A stretch of 64,000 nucleotides of DNA from DATILI01 sp035476635 (GTDB lineage: Bacteria; Pseudomonadota; Gammaproteobacteria; Burkholderiales; Burkholderiaceae_C), in the NCBI GenBank assembly GCA_035476635.1, contig DATILI010000168.1, positions 163,596 to 227,595 on the forward strand. Direction: 5' to 3'. The position numbers and the translations under genes were made by a program. Every line of letters begins with the position of its first letter. The first letter of the stretch is position 1. Shown here piece by piece: positions 40,578 through 49,585 of this stretch. Under the pieces are notes generated by a model. It did no database searches. It was not told the DNA's origin and saw only the letters and a list, made by a program, of their open reading frames with translations.

Positions 40578-43286
40578 ATGACGCCCAGAGATCCAGCACT
40601 TGCCGCCAGCTTGCTCGATGTCCTCTTCGATGAGCCAGGGGTCGGGCGCTGTCTGGTGGGGATCGATGGAACAGTGCTGCGCGTCAATGCCGAGTGGCAG
40701 CGGTCCACCGGCTTGTCCCAGGACCAGGTCCTGGGCGCCAACCTCATCGACCTCTTCCCCGAAGCCCGGGACATGGCGCTGGACCTGCACGCCCGGGCTC
40801 GAGCCGGGCATGAGGTGGCGGTTCCCCGCCACTCGCAAGTCGTGGCCGGCCGTGAGACCTGGTGGGAGGGCAGCATCCACCCCATCCCGGCGCAGGGCGG
40901 CACCGCGCTGCTCATCACGGCGCGCGAGATCACCGCTGCAGGAGAGGTGGACCGGCCGAGCGGCACCGCCGAGGACAACCAGCAAGAAGTTGCGTTGCAG
41001 GAAAAGCTGGAGCTGATCGACGCAATCACCCATTCGACCGATGACGTCATCTACGCCAAGGATGGCCTGGGCCGATTTCGGTTCGCCAATCCCGCCGCGC
41101 TCGCCCTGATCGGCAAGCCGCTCGATCAGGTCCTGGGGCGCACCGATGCCCAGCTGCTGGAAGACCCGGCAGCGGCCCGCCAGGTCATGGAGAACGACCG
41201 GCGCATCATGGAGCGCGGCGCTGCCATGGAAATGGAGGAGTCGGTCCCCTTGCCGGACGGCACCCAGCGCGTGTGGCTGTCGCGCAAGGTCCCCTACCGC
41301 GATGACCAGGGCCGTGTTATCGGCCTGCTCGGCATTTCGCGCGACATCACCGAGCGCAAGCGCGTCGAGGCAGAACGCGACACCCTGGCGCAGCAGCGTC
41401 AACTGGCGCTCGACGCCGCCCACATGGGTTGGTGGCACCACGACCCGATCTCCAGAGTCACGTGGTACGACAAGCGCTTCACCGAGATCTTCGGTATCCA
41501 AGGTCGCCAGCTGACCATGGGCGACATCATCCATCTTTTCGATCCGGCAGATCGGTCTCGCGTGCGGGCGGCAGTCGATGCGGCGTACGATCCTGCCCAG
41601 GCGAAGCCTTACGCGGTCGAGTACCGCATCAACCGCCCGGACGGCGAGCTTCGCTGGGTCGAAGCGCATGGACTGGCGGTTTTCGAGGGCGAGGGCAGCG
41701 CGCGGCGGGTGATCGGTTTCGGTGGAACGGCGGCCGACATCACGAAACGCAAGAAGGCCGAACAGGCGCTGCGGGACAGCCAGCAACTGCTGCAAAGCAC
41801 GATGGACCATCTGCCCTCGGTGATCGTCTACAAGGACAGGGACGGCCGCTTCCTCAATGTCAACCAAGCCGTGGAAAAGGCCCTGGGCCTGCCGCAAGCG
41901 CTCATTCTCGGCAAGACTGTTTACGACCTGATCCCCCGGCAATCTGCCGACCTGCTGCGCCAGCGCGACCTTCAGGTGATGGCGTCCAGGCAGGCCGTTC
42001 AGCATGAAAGGGCCATGGCCTTGCCCAGCGGCACGCGCCACTACCTCGAAACGAGTTTCCCGCTCATCGACGCCGAAGGCCAGGTCTACGGCACCGGTAA
42101 CATCTCGCACGACATCACGGATCGCAAGCAGGCCGAGGCCGCCGTCCACGCCGTGAACGAGCAGCTGCGCGAGGCCCATCGCCACAAGGATGAATTCCTG
42201 GCCACGCTGGCCCACGAGTTGCGCAATCCGCTGGCGCCGATTCTCACTTCGGTCGAACTGATCCGGCTGCGCAACCCGGACGACGACGTGGTGCGCCGGT
42301 CCGGCGCCATCATCGCGCGCCAGACGGTTCACCTGACGCGGCTGGTGGACGATCTGCTGGACGTGTCGCGCATCACGATGGGCACGATCCAGTTGCGCCT
42401 GGAGACGCTGGACCTCGGTGAGATCGCCCGGGGCGCTGTCGAGGCGGTGCGGCCCCAGCTCGATGCCGCCGGGCTGGCACTGGAGCTGCAGGCCAGCCAG
42501 CCGTCGCCCGCTGTCCGGGGCGACGCCACCCGGCTGGCGCAGTGCCTCACCAACCTGCTGGGCAACGCCATCAAGTTCACGGGCACAGGAGGACGCATCG
42601 GCCTTCGGCTGGCTCAGGAAGGCCCGATGGCGGTCATCGAGGTAAGCGACAGCGGCACCGGCATTGCGCCGGCCAACCTGGAGCGCATCTTCGAGATGTT
42701 CGTTCAGGAACACCCCAGCGGCTGGCTGGGCAACACCGGCCTGGGGATCGGCCTGGCCTTGACGCGCCAGCTGGTGACTTTGCATGGCGGCACCGTGCAC
42801 GCGGCCAGCGGCGGACAGGGCCAAGGCAGCACCTTTCGCATCGAGTTGCCGGCCCTGGGCGCCACAGCGGCCGGCCCGGACGCAGCGCAGGCCGAGCCGG
42901 CGGCAAACGACGACGCCGCACGGGTGCTGGTGGTGGACGATAACTTCGATGCGGCCGACACCATGGGGGCCATGCTAGAGATGCGCGGCTTTCACGTCAC
43001 CATCGAGTACAGCGGCGAGGCCGCCGTGCGGGCCGTCGAGCAGCAAGGGCCCCAGGCGGTACTGCTGGACATCGGCCTGCCTGGCATAGACGGCTACGAA
43101 GCTTGCCGGCGCATCCGGCGCTCGAGTCGGGTCAGCCAGCCGGTTGTGATTGCGCTCACGGGCTGGGGTCAGGCTAAAGACCGTGAAATGGCGGCTGCGG
43201 CTGGATTCGATGCGCACTTGACCAAGCCAGCCGAACCCGACCAGGTGGTCGCGCTGCTCAAGCAACGGCTGGCCACGGCGGGCTGA
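40578..43286 (+). CDS. Soluble PAS-domain hybrid sensor histidine kinase
   Basis: This protein of 902 residues has four PAS domains in series (about 15-130, 145-260, 270-395 and 400-520), each ending in a PAC-like segment such as GISRDITERKRVEAE. A HisKA domain follows with His546 in LAHELRNPLAP, then an HATPase domain (NLLGNAIKFTGTGG, DSGTGI, GLGIGLALTRQLV) and a C-terminal receiver whose phosphoacceptor is Asp831 in VLLDIGLPGIDG. No membrane segment or signal peptide is seen, so it senses a cytoplasmic signal. There is no DNA-binding output domain and no adjacent response regulator. It converges with a LysR gene. Confidence 0.94.
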   Translation: MTPRDPALAASLLDVLFDEPGVGRCLVGIDGTVLRVNAEWQRSTGLSQDQVLGANLIDLFPEARDMALDLHARARAGHEVAVPRHSQVVAGRETWWEGSIHPIPAQGGTALLITAREITAAGEVDRPSGTAEDNQQEVALQEKLELIDAITHSTDDVIYAKDGLGRFRFANPAALALIGKPLDQVLGRTDAQLLEDPAAARQVMENDRRIMERGAAMEMEESVPLPDGTQRVWLSRKVPYRDDQGRVIGLLGISRDITERKRVEAERDTLAQQRQLALDAAHMGWWHHDPISRVTWYDKRFTEIFGIQGRQLTMGDIIHLFDPADRSRVRAAVDAAYDPAQAKPYAVEYRINRPDGELRWVEAHGLAVFEGEGSARRVIGFGGTAADITKRKKAEQALRDSQQLLQSTMDHLPSVIVYKDRDGRFLNVNQAVEKALGLPQALILGKTVYDLIPRQSADLLRQRDLQVMASRQAVQHERAMALPSGTRHYLETSFPLIDAEGQVYGTGNISHDITDRKQAEAAVHAVNEQLREAHRHKDEFLATLAHELRNPLAPILTSVELIRLRNPDDDVVRRSGAIIARQTVHLTRLVDDLLDVSRITMGTIQLRLETLDLGEIARGAVEAVRPQLDAAGLALELQASQPSPAVRGDATRLAQCLTNLLGNAIKFTGTGGRIGLRLAQEGPMAVIEVSDSGTGIAPANLERIFEMFVQEHPSGWLGNTGLGIGLALTRQLVTLHGGTVHAASGGQGQGSTFRIELPALGATAAGPDAAQAEPAANDDAARVLVVDDNFDAADTMGAMLEMRGFHVTIEYSGEAAVRAVEQQGPQAVLLDIGLPGIDGYEACRRIRRSSRVSQPVVIALTGWGQAKDREMAAAAGFDAHLTKPAEPDQVVALLKQRLATAG

Positions 43287-43412
43287 ACAGGGGTTGCCGC
43301 AGCGGCCCGCACCGCATCGGCGGGCATGGCTGTCGGCGCACGTGTGGCGACCGTGCCGTCCGGCGGGCAACACGCGCTGCTCTGCGGGGCAATTTCGCAG
43401 TCGCGGTTCTGC

Positions 43413-44360
43413 CTATCTCGACTCGCCGGCAGCAACTGCGTCGTCCAGCATCTGAATCGCATCCATGTAGATGGCAGTGACCTTGCGGTACATCAGAACG
43501 GCCGTGGTTTGCGGAAGCGCCGGCCGCACGTCGATGATCTGTAGACGGCCTGCGGCGATCTCGGATTGCGCCGCCTGAAGCGGGACGACAGCCAGCCCCA
43601 GCCCGGCGCTTGCCAGCCGCACATTGGCGACGAGCGAGCCCGATTCGATGACCGGGCGCGGTGCGCGATCCCCGCGTGCAGTGAACATCTCATCCACCGA
43701 CCGCCGCTGGTGCGTGCTGGCAGGTGGAAGAATCCAAGGGTGAGACAGCAGGTCGGGCCAGCGGTGCCTGCGCGCCGCAATACCGAGCATGGGTGCGGCG
43801 ACTACCACCATCGGCACCACGACACAGGTGCGGATGCTGAGCATGCTCAAGTCCATCGCGTCCACGGCCCGCGGTGCGTACAGCGCAATGGCCGCATCGA
43901 TCTCACCGCGCAACAACTGTTCGACCAGGGGCACCAGTCGCCCCTCGTTCAACTGTATGGACGCGGGAAGCGGCGCGATCCGGTCCGCCAGCCGCCGAAG
44001 AATGGGCGGTGCCACGTGTTCGGCGATGAAAGCCGGCATGCCTATGCGCAGCAGGCCGGGGACGGTTGTCGCATTGGCGGCCACCTCGTCCGTGAGCTGC
44101 CGCAGTTCATTGACCAACAGCCTCGCATGCCTGGCAACACGCAAGCCCATCGCAGTGGGCACCATGCCTTTGGAGGAGCGATCGAACAGGACCTGACCAA
44201 GTGACCGCTCCAGCTCCTTGATCGACTTGCTGACCGCCGCACGGCTGATGTGCAGGCGCAATGCCGCCTCGCCGAGGTTGCCGCATGCGGCAACCTCGTT
44301 GACAAATTCCAGCTGGGCGAACCGCAGCCGGCGACCAATCGAACGCGGGACAGTGGCCAT
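43413..44360 (-). CDS. LysR family transcriptional regulator
   Basis: This 315-residue regulator has a winged helix-turn-helix at about 15-75 (QLEFVNEVAACGNLGEAALRLHISRAAVSKSIKELERSLG in pattern) and a LysR substrate domain with GLLRIGMPAFIAEHVAPPILRRLADR. It is divergent from a Tat-type TctC gene across 120 bp containing a GTTAACC-N3-GGTTGAC dyad, its likely operator. Confidence 0.93.
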   Translation of the reverse strand: MATVPRSIGRRLRFAQLEFVNEVAACGNLGEAALRLHISRAAVSKSIKELERSLGQVLFDRSSKGMVPTAMGLRVARHARLLVNELRQLTDEVAANATTVPGLLRIGMPAFIAEHVAPPILRRLADRIAPLPASIQLNEGRLVPLVEQLLRGEIDAAIALYAPRAVDAMDLSMLSIRTCVVVPMVVVAAPMLGIAARRHRWPDLLSHPWILPPASTHQRRSVDEMFTARGDRAPRPVIESGSLVANVRLASAGLGLAVVPLQAAQSEIAAGRLQIIDVRPALPQTTAVLMYRKVTAIYMDAIQMLDDAVAAGESR

Positions 44361-44368
44361 CGGATGAT

Positions 44369-44385
44369 GTTAACCGTTGGTTGAC
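44369..44385. promoter_or_regulatory. LysR-type dyad operator
   Basis: GTTAACC-GTT-GGTTGAC is a 7-bp inverted repeat with one mismatch, eight bases upstream of the LysR start and about 95 bases before the divergent TctC gene. Position and symmetry fit an autoregulatory LysR site. Confidence 0.5.
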
Positions 44386-44480
44386 GCTCCGGGCCGATTC
44401 TGCGCTATGCGCTGTGCGCGCCAGCAACTACGATGCCTCAAATTCAGCGCTCTCAGGCGCCAGGAACAAGGAGACCGGAT

Positions 44481-45497
44481 ATGCCACGCCAGGAACGCAC
44501 CGCATGCGCCATGAGCCGCCGCCGATTCATCACCTACGGGGCCGGCTTCACCGTTGCCGCCGGCGCCGCCAGTGCATGGGCGCAGGCAACGCCGTTTCCG
44601 ATCGCGGGCAAGCCGATCCGAATCGTGATTCCCGCACCGCCCGGCGGTCCCGCCGACATACTGGCACGCGCGCTCAGCACGCATCTGAGCGCACAGCTCG
44701 ATGGCATCCCGGTGATCGTCGAAAGCAAACCGGGCGGCGCGAGCGTGCCTGCGGCCCTGGCCGTGGCTAATGCCGCTCCCGATGGTCACACGCTGCTGCT
44801 GACCATCAACACCACGCACACGCAGGTGCCGCACATGTTCTCGAAGCCGCCGTACGACCCGTTCAGGGAATTCACGCCGATCACGCAGGTCTATCGCAAC
44901 GGCTCGATCCTGGTAGCGCATCCGTCGGTGGCTGCAAACGATCTGAAGGAGTTGATCGAGCAGAGCAAAGCGAGCGGGCCCATCCCGGCGGGATCGCCCG
45001 GCCCCGGCACCAACGGCCACCTCTACATCGAGATGCTGAACCTGCAATACGGCGCCAAGCTGAGCCATGTGCCTTACAAGGGCTCGGCCGACGCGACACG
45101 CGACCTCCTTGGCGGATTCATCAAGGTTTTGTTCGACTCGCCGACAACATCGCTGCCCCACATTCGCAGCGGGCGCGAAAAGGCGCTGGCCGTGATAGCC
45201 CCGGGCAGACTCAAGGAACTGCCCGACGTCAAGACAGCGCGCGAACTTGGCTATCCGGCGCTGGACATCACTGGATGGATGGGATTTTTTGGTCCGGCGA
45301 ACCTGCCGCCCGCGACCCTGGACCGCTTGAACAAGGCGCTGGTCGCCGCGATTCGCAAGCCGGAAATGCGTGCGCAGTTCGAGCCCCTGGGCCTTGATCT
45401 GACTGGGACCACAGCGATCGAGTTTCAAACCCTCGTGCACAGCGACCATGACACGTGGGGCCGGATCATCAAGCAAACCGGTGTGAAGCTCGACTGA
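44481..45497 (+). CDS. TctC/Bug family substrate-binding protein with Tat-type leader
   Basis: This 338-residue receptor begins with a twin-arginine leader, SRRRFITYGAG, and an AWAQ cleavage site near residue 36. The mature start is IAGKPIRIVIPAPPGGPADI, as in Bug proteins. AGGAGACC precedes the ATG at 44481. It is the first gene of an operon that also encodes an NTF2-like protein, an NMT1-type ABC importer and an SDR-MoaF fusion. Two uptake receptors of different classes in one operon are unusual. Confidence 0.94.
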   Translation: MPRQERTACAMSRRRFITYGAGFTVAAGAASAWAQATPFPIAGKPIRIVIPAPPGGPADILARALSTHLSAQLDGIPVIVESKPGGASVPAALAVANAAPDGHTLLLTINTTHTQVPHMFSKPPYDPFREFTPITQVYRNGSILVAHPSVAANDLKELIEQSKASGPIPAGSPGPGTNGHLYIEMLNLQYGAKLSHVPYKGSADATRDLLGGFIKVLFDSPTTSLPHIRSGREKALAVIAPGRLKELPDVKTARELGYPALDITGWMGFFGPANLPPATLDRLNKALVAAIRKPEMRAQFEPLGLDLTGTTAIEFQTLVHSDHDTWGRIIKQTGVKLD

Positions 45498-45513
45498 CAA
45501 AAGGACCATCGAC

Positions 45514-46203
45514 ATGACAGAGCACAGCAACGAGGAACTACTGCAGGCACTGAAAGCACGCGTGGAGGCGCTCGAGACAAGAATACGGACCGTAGAGGAC
45601 ATCGAGGCCATCAACAAGCTGACGCGCATGTACGGCTACTACCTGGACAAGGCGCTCTGGGGCGAGATGCTGCCCCTGTTCACCGAGGACTGCTCCGTGG
45701 AAATCTCGCACCTGGGCGTCTACCTTGGCAAGAAGCAGGCCGAGGTGCTTTTCAAGGAATTGCTGGGCAAGGGCCCCGCGATGAGCGATGAGAAGGGCCT
45801 GGTGTATGGGCGCCTGTACAACCACATGATCGTGCAAGGGATCGTGCATGTGGATGACGACGGCCTGCACGCGAACGGCCGCTGGCGCTGCTTCATGCAG
45901 ATCGCCGAGTTCGGCGTCAAGGCGACTTGGGGTGAAGGTCCTTACGAAATCAGATACCGAAAGGAAGACGACATCTGGCGCATCAGCCACCTCCACTTCT
46001 ACCGCACTTACCACACACCGTTCGAAGAAGGCTGGGCCAAAGCGAAGTCACCCGAGGGCGCCGTGCGAGCGAACTTGCCGCCGGATCTGCCACCCAGTGT
46101 CGACTACGAGCCTTACCCGGGCGCTTTTGTCCCGCCCTTTCACTACGCCAACCCAGTGTCCGGAAGCCGGGCCCACACGCGAAGCGACCCCGAGAAGGTC
46201 TGA
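45514..46203 (+). CDS. NTF2-like / SnoaL-type protein with N-terminal coiled coil
   Basis: This 229-residue protein opens with a heptad-rich helix (ELLQALKARVEALETRIRTV), then an NTF2-like domain with DIEAINKLTRMYGYYLDKALWGEMLPLFTEDCSVEI and YGRLYNHMIVQGIVHVDDDGLHANGRW, and a C-terminal extension after YRTYHTPFEEGW. Such proteins include dehydratases and isomerases of aromatic or steroid compounds. It lies 16 bases after the TctC gene. The operon also ends with a MoaF-like domain, as in the 38-40 kb operon. Confidence 0.87.
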   Translation: MTEHSNEELLQALKARVEALETRIRTVEDIEAINKLTRMYGYYLDKALWGEMLPLFTEDCSVEISHLGVYLGKKQAEVLFKELLGKGPAMSDEKGLVYGRLYNHMIVQGIVHVDDDGLHANGRWRCFMQIAEFGVKATWGEGPYEIRYRKEDDIWRISHLHFYRTYHTPFEEGWAKAKSPEGAVRANLPPDLPPSVDYEPYPGAFVPPFHYANPVSGSRAHTRSDPEKV

Positions 46204-46335
46204 TTGACCTGCGTGGGGCCATGCCCTGCTTCTGCGACGGCGTGATGCGCTTTCGATCAAGCGCGCGTGCGCTTGCAGGCAAGCCTCAACGACGGCCGAA
46301 CTACATGATTTGCGAAGCTACTCCAAGGAGATTCC

Positions 46336-47280
46336 GTGCCCCATCTTGACCTGCCACGCCGCGCTCTTGCGCTTCTTGCTGCCGCGGCCTTGACTCTCCC
46401 GCCGACCGCGGTTTGGGCCGACACGGCCCTTGTGGTCAGCGTATCCCCGGCGCCCGAATTCGTCCCCGTCTTCATTGCCAAGGACGAAGCCTTTTTCAAG
46501 AAGCGCGGGCTTGACGTTACTTCGCAGATCACGCCAAGCGGCGCTGTGGCCGCGCAGGGCATCCAGGCAGACTCGATCCAGATCGGCGCCATCAGCGTCA
46601 CGACCTTGCTGCAAGGCAACGACAGCGGCCTGGATCTCGTGGTGGTGGCCGGCGGCGCGATAGCTTCCAGAACCGACAAGAACTATGGAATCGTCGCCAA
46701 GGCGGGCTCCGGCATTGAAAAGCCGGAGGATCTGGCGGGCAAGCGCATCGCCGTGCCCGGGTTGAACAACTTCTTCCATGTGCTCGCTCGCCAGTGGCTC
46801 ACCAACAAGGGAGTCGACTACCGAAAGGTGACTTTTGTCGAGGGCGCATTTCCCCAGCTGGCGGACATCATGAAGGCGGGCAACGTGAGTGCGATCATCA
46901 CGACCGAGCCCTTTCTGAGCCGCACCGTCGGCTCAGGTGTCGGCGAGAAGGTTTTCCACATCGCGGCTGACCTGCCCGACGGGCTGCCTCCGTTCGTATA
47001 CGTGGCGAAGCGCGAGTGGGTTGCGAAAAATGCGCAGACGGCACGCGCGTTCAAGGAGGCGATCGCGGAGGCGATTGCATTCGCGGAGGCCAAGCCCCAG
47101 GAAGCCGTCGCGATCTATGGCCGCAACGTCAAGTTGCCGCCGGCCGCACTGGCAAGCGTGAAGATCAATGCGATGAGCGCCAACGTGACACCCGCACAAC
47201 TCGAGTCGTGGGATGGCATGATGCGGCGCCAGGATATGTTGCGCAACCCTCTGGATGCCGCTCGCCTGATTGTGCGATGA
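46336..47280 (+). CDS. NMT1/SsuA-type ABC transporter substrate-binding protein
   Basis: This 314-residue periplasmic protein has a signal peptide ending AVWAD near residue 28 and then VVSVSPAPEFVPVFIAKDEAFFKKRGLDV, typical of NMT1/THI5-like receptors for sulfonates, pyrimidines or aromatic acids. The start is a GTG at 46336 after AAGGAG. Its stop overlaps the ATPase start by four bases. The 130 bases between the NTF2-like gene and this one show no other feature. Confidence 0.92.
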   Translation: MPHLDLPRRALALLAAAALTLPPTAVWADTALVVSVSPAPEFVPVFIAKDEAFFKKRGLDVTSQITPSGAVAAQGIQADSIQIGAISVTTLLQGNDSGLDLVVVAGGAIASRTDKNYGIVAKAGSGIEKPEDLAGKRIAVPGLNNFFHVLARQWLTNKGVDYRKVTFVEGAFPQLADIMKAGNVSAIITTEPFLSRTVGSGVGEKVFHIAADLPDGLPPFVYVAKREWVAKNAQTARAFKEAIAEAIAFAEAKPQEAVAIYGRNVKLPPAALASVKINAMSANVTPAQLESWDGMMRRQDMLRNPLDAARLIVR

Positions 47281-48032
47281 CGGCACTCCTCGAATTCGAC
47301 TCGGTCGGGCTGTCCTTCGCGAATCGGGTGGTGATAGAGAACTTGTCAATCACCATCGCCGAGGGTGAATTCGCGTGTCTGGTCGGTCCTTCAGGCTGCG
47401 GCAAGACCACCTTGCTGCGCATGGTCGCAGGCTTGCTCCAGCCTTCACAAGGCCAGGTACGCTTCCGCGGGCAGCCGGTGCTCGAGCCTTCGCATGACGT
47501 GGCGGTTGTCTTCCAGGATTACGGTCGAGCTCTCCTCCCGTGGCGAACAGCGGCGGGAAACGTGTCTCTGGCGTTGGAAGCCGCGGGCACCGCGGTGAGC
47601 GAGCGCAAGGAAATCATTGCAGCGCTGCTCGAGAAGGTGGGCTTGCAGCAGCATGCGCAGAAGTTTCCGGGGCAGCTATCGGGGGGCATGCAGCAGCGGC
47701 TGCAGATAGCGCGATGCCTTGCCCAGCGGCCACGGGTTCTGCTGATGGACGAGCCGTTCGGCGCGTTGGATGCGATGACGCGGCAGACGTTGCAAGACGA
47801 GGTAGGGCGCCTTGTCGAAGGGAGCAATGTCACGGTCCTGTTCGTCACCCACGACCTGGAAGAGGCGATCTATCTCGGGGACCGTGTCATTGCACTCGAG
47901 GCCAATCCCGGCCGCATCGCCGACGTGATGGAAATCGGCCTGCCTCGCCCGCGCGTTCAGTTGACCACGCGGGAAGACCCGGAGTTCCTTCGGTTGCGCC
48001 ATTCGCTGTTTGGTTTCGTCGGGAATCACTGA
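47277..48032 (+). CDS. SsuB/TauB-type ABC transporter ATP-binding protein
   Basis: This 251-residue ATPase has Walker A GPSGCGKTT, signature LSGGMQQRLQIARCL, Walker B VLLMDEPFGALDAMTR and the switch VTHDLEEAIYLGDRVI. The start at 47277 overlaps the receptor stop and its own stop overlaps the first permease start, so the four transporter genes are tightly coupled. Confidence 0.95.
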   Translation: MTALLEFDSVGLSFANRVVIENLSITIAEGEFACLVGPSGCGKTTLLRMVAGLLQPSQGQVRFRGQPVLEPSHDVAVVFQDYGRALLPWRTAAGNVSLALEAAGTAVSERKEIIAALLEKVGLQQHAQKFPGQLSGGMQQRLQIARCLAQRPRVLLMDEPFGALDAMTRQTLQDEVGRLVEGSNVTVLFVTHDLEEAIYLGDRVIALEANPGRIADVMEIGLPRPRVQLTTREDPEFLRLRHSLFGFVGNH

Positions 48033-48796
48033 TGGGAAGCTTTGCGGTTCGCAATCGCTGGCGCGGCGCGGTCTTGCCGCTGGCCGCATTCGTGCTCGTC
48101 GAAGTTCTGATGAGAATCCTCGGCGTGGCGAGCGACGGTCTCGCGTTGCCGAGCGAAGTGGTGCGAGCGCTCACGGCGGACTTTGCGGATGCATCCATTT
48201 TTCTTGCCACGCTGCAGACGCTCGGTTGCGCCCTGGCCGGACTGGCCATCGGAGGCGGAGCCGGCTTTCTCGTGGGCCTGTTGCTGGGAGGTTCGCGAGT
48301 GGCCGCGGGCATCGCCAGCATTCCCGTGGAGACGTTGCGGCACATGCCGCCGGTGGCCCTGATTCCCATAGCTACGTTGGTACTGGGCCTCGGCGCGCGA
48401 ATGGAAATGGCCATTGTTTCATTCACGTGTTTCTGGCCCATGCTGCTGCTGACGCGCGATGCAGTGCTGGGTGTCGACGGCAAACTGCTCGAGGTCGCGC
48501 GCATCCTGCGGCTGGGCCCGCTCGCGACCCTGCGCAAGATCGTGCTGCCGGCGGCCTCGAGCCGAATTGCAGTGGCGGTTCGCTTGTCGGCAGGTATATC
48601 GCTGATCGTTGCCATCACGACCGAAATCGCGGCCAATCCGCTGGGATTGGGCTACGGCATGGTCCGTGCGCAGCAAGAATTGCAACCCGCGCACATGTAC
48701 GGCTATCTGGCGTGGCTGGCCGTGCTGGGATTGGCGCTCAATACGGGCCTGTCAGTTCTGGCGAACCGGATGTTCCCCGACAGGAGATCGCGTTGA
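48032..48796 (+). CDS. SsuC/TauC-type ABC transporter permease
   Basis: This 254-residue permease has about six helices with the BPD_transp_1 loop EVARILRLGPLATLRKIVLPAASSRI, which contacts the ATPase. The ATG at 48032 shares bases with the ATPase stop. A second permease follows at once, so this importer has a heterodimeric channel, unlike the homodimer usual for SsuC. Confidence 0.93.
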   Translation: MGSFAVRNRWRGAVLPLAAFVLVEVLMRILGVASDGLALPSEVVRALTADFADASIFLATLQTLGCALAGLAIGGGAGFLVGLLLGGSRVAAGIASIPVETLRHMPPVALIPIATLVLGLGARMEMAIVSFTCFWPMLLLTRDAVLGVDGKLLEVARILRLGPLATLRKIVLPAASSRIAVAVRLSAGISLIVAITTEIAANPLGLGYGMVRAQQELQPAHMYGYLAWLAVLGLALNTGLSVLANRMFPDRRSR

Positions 48797-49560
48797 GCCG
48801 TCCTGCGATCAGCGCCAGCCTGCGGGTGGGCTCCATGGTCTTCACCGCTTCGTTGCTCTTGCTGTGGACATGGATTGCCCATAAGCGCTGGGTCTCACCC
48901 GTGTTCCTTCCGGCGCCAATTGATGCACTGAGAGCACTCTGGGACGGGATGGTGCAGGGCGAATTGGCATCTCGGACTCTATTGACAGTGGAGCGCATGT
49001 TCTACGGCTGGGTGCTCGCCTCGATAGCGGGGGTGGCCATCGGCGCGCTGATTGGCCTGTCGGCAACGGCACGCGGCTGGCTTCTGCCGACGCTGGAGTT
49101 GCTGCGCCCTCTTCCCGCGTCGTCCCTGATTCCGGTCGGCATTGCGCTGGTGGGCTTGACGAATGGCATGGTAGTGAGCGCCATTGTTTTTGGGGCCGTG
49201 TGGCCCGTGCTGCTCGCTTGCGTGCACGGCTTCTCGGACATACACCCGCGGCTGCACGAAGTGGCCCGCGTGCTGCGGATGGGCCGCGTGGCGTTCGCAT
49301 GGAAGTTCGGACTGCCGAACGCGCTGCCGGACATCCTGGCCGGGATGCGGCTGTCGCTGACGGCCTCACTCATCGTTTCAATAGTCGGGGAGATGCTCAG
49401 CGCGCAGGAAGGCCTGGGGACCACAGTGCTGCTGGCCGCGCGATCGTTTCGCGCCAGCGAACTGTACGCAGGTGTATTTATGCTCGGCCTCATCGGCTTC
49501 ATCAGCAATTGGCTGCTGGAGCAAGTGGAGAACCGTGTGCTGCGCTGGCGAATTTCCTGA
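48793..49560 (+). CDS. SsuC/TauC-type ABC transporter permease
   Basis: This permease of 255 residues has six helices and the loop EVARVLRMGRVAFAWKFGLPNALPDI. The start is a TTG at 48793 that overlaps the upstream stop; AGGAG lies six bases before it, which decides the start. It pairs with the preceding permease. Confidence 0.92.
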   Translation: MSRPAISASLRVGSMVFTASLLLLWTWIAHKRWVSPVFLPAPIDALRALWDGMVQGELASRTLLTVERMFYGWVLASIAGVAIGALIGLSATARGWLLPTLELLRPLPASSLIPVGIALVGLTNGMVVSAIVFGAVWPVLLACVHGFSDIHPRLHEVARVLRMGRVAFAWKFGLPNALPDILAGMRLSLTASLIVSIVGEMLSAQEGLGTTVLLAARSFRASELYAGVFMLGLIGFISNWLLEQVENRVLRWRIS

Positions 49561-49585
49561 ACTTCCCCTCTCCAAGGATGCTGAC

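Noticed and set aside
40506..42824. 772-codon open frame antisense to the histidine kinase
   Set aside because: Its length is striking but it lies wholly within a kinase gene with intact PAS, HisKA and receiver motifs, and its translation lacks hydrophobic core patterns.
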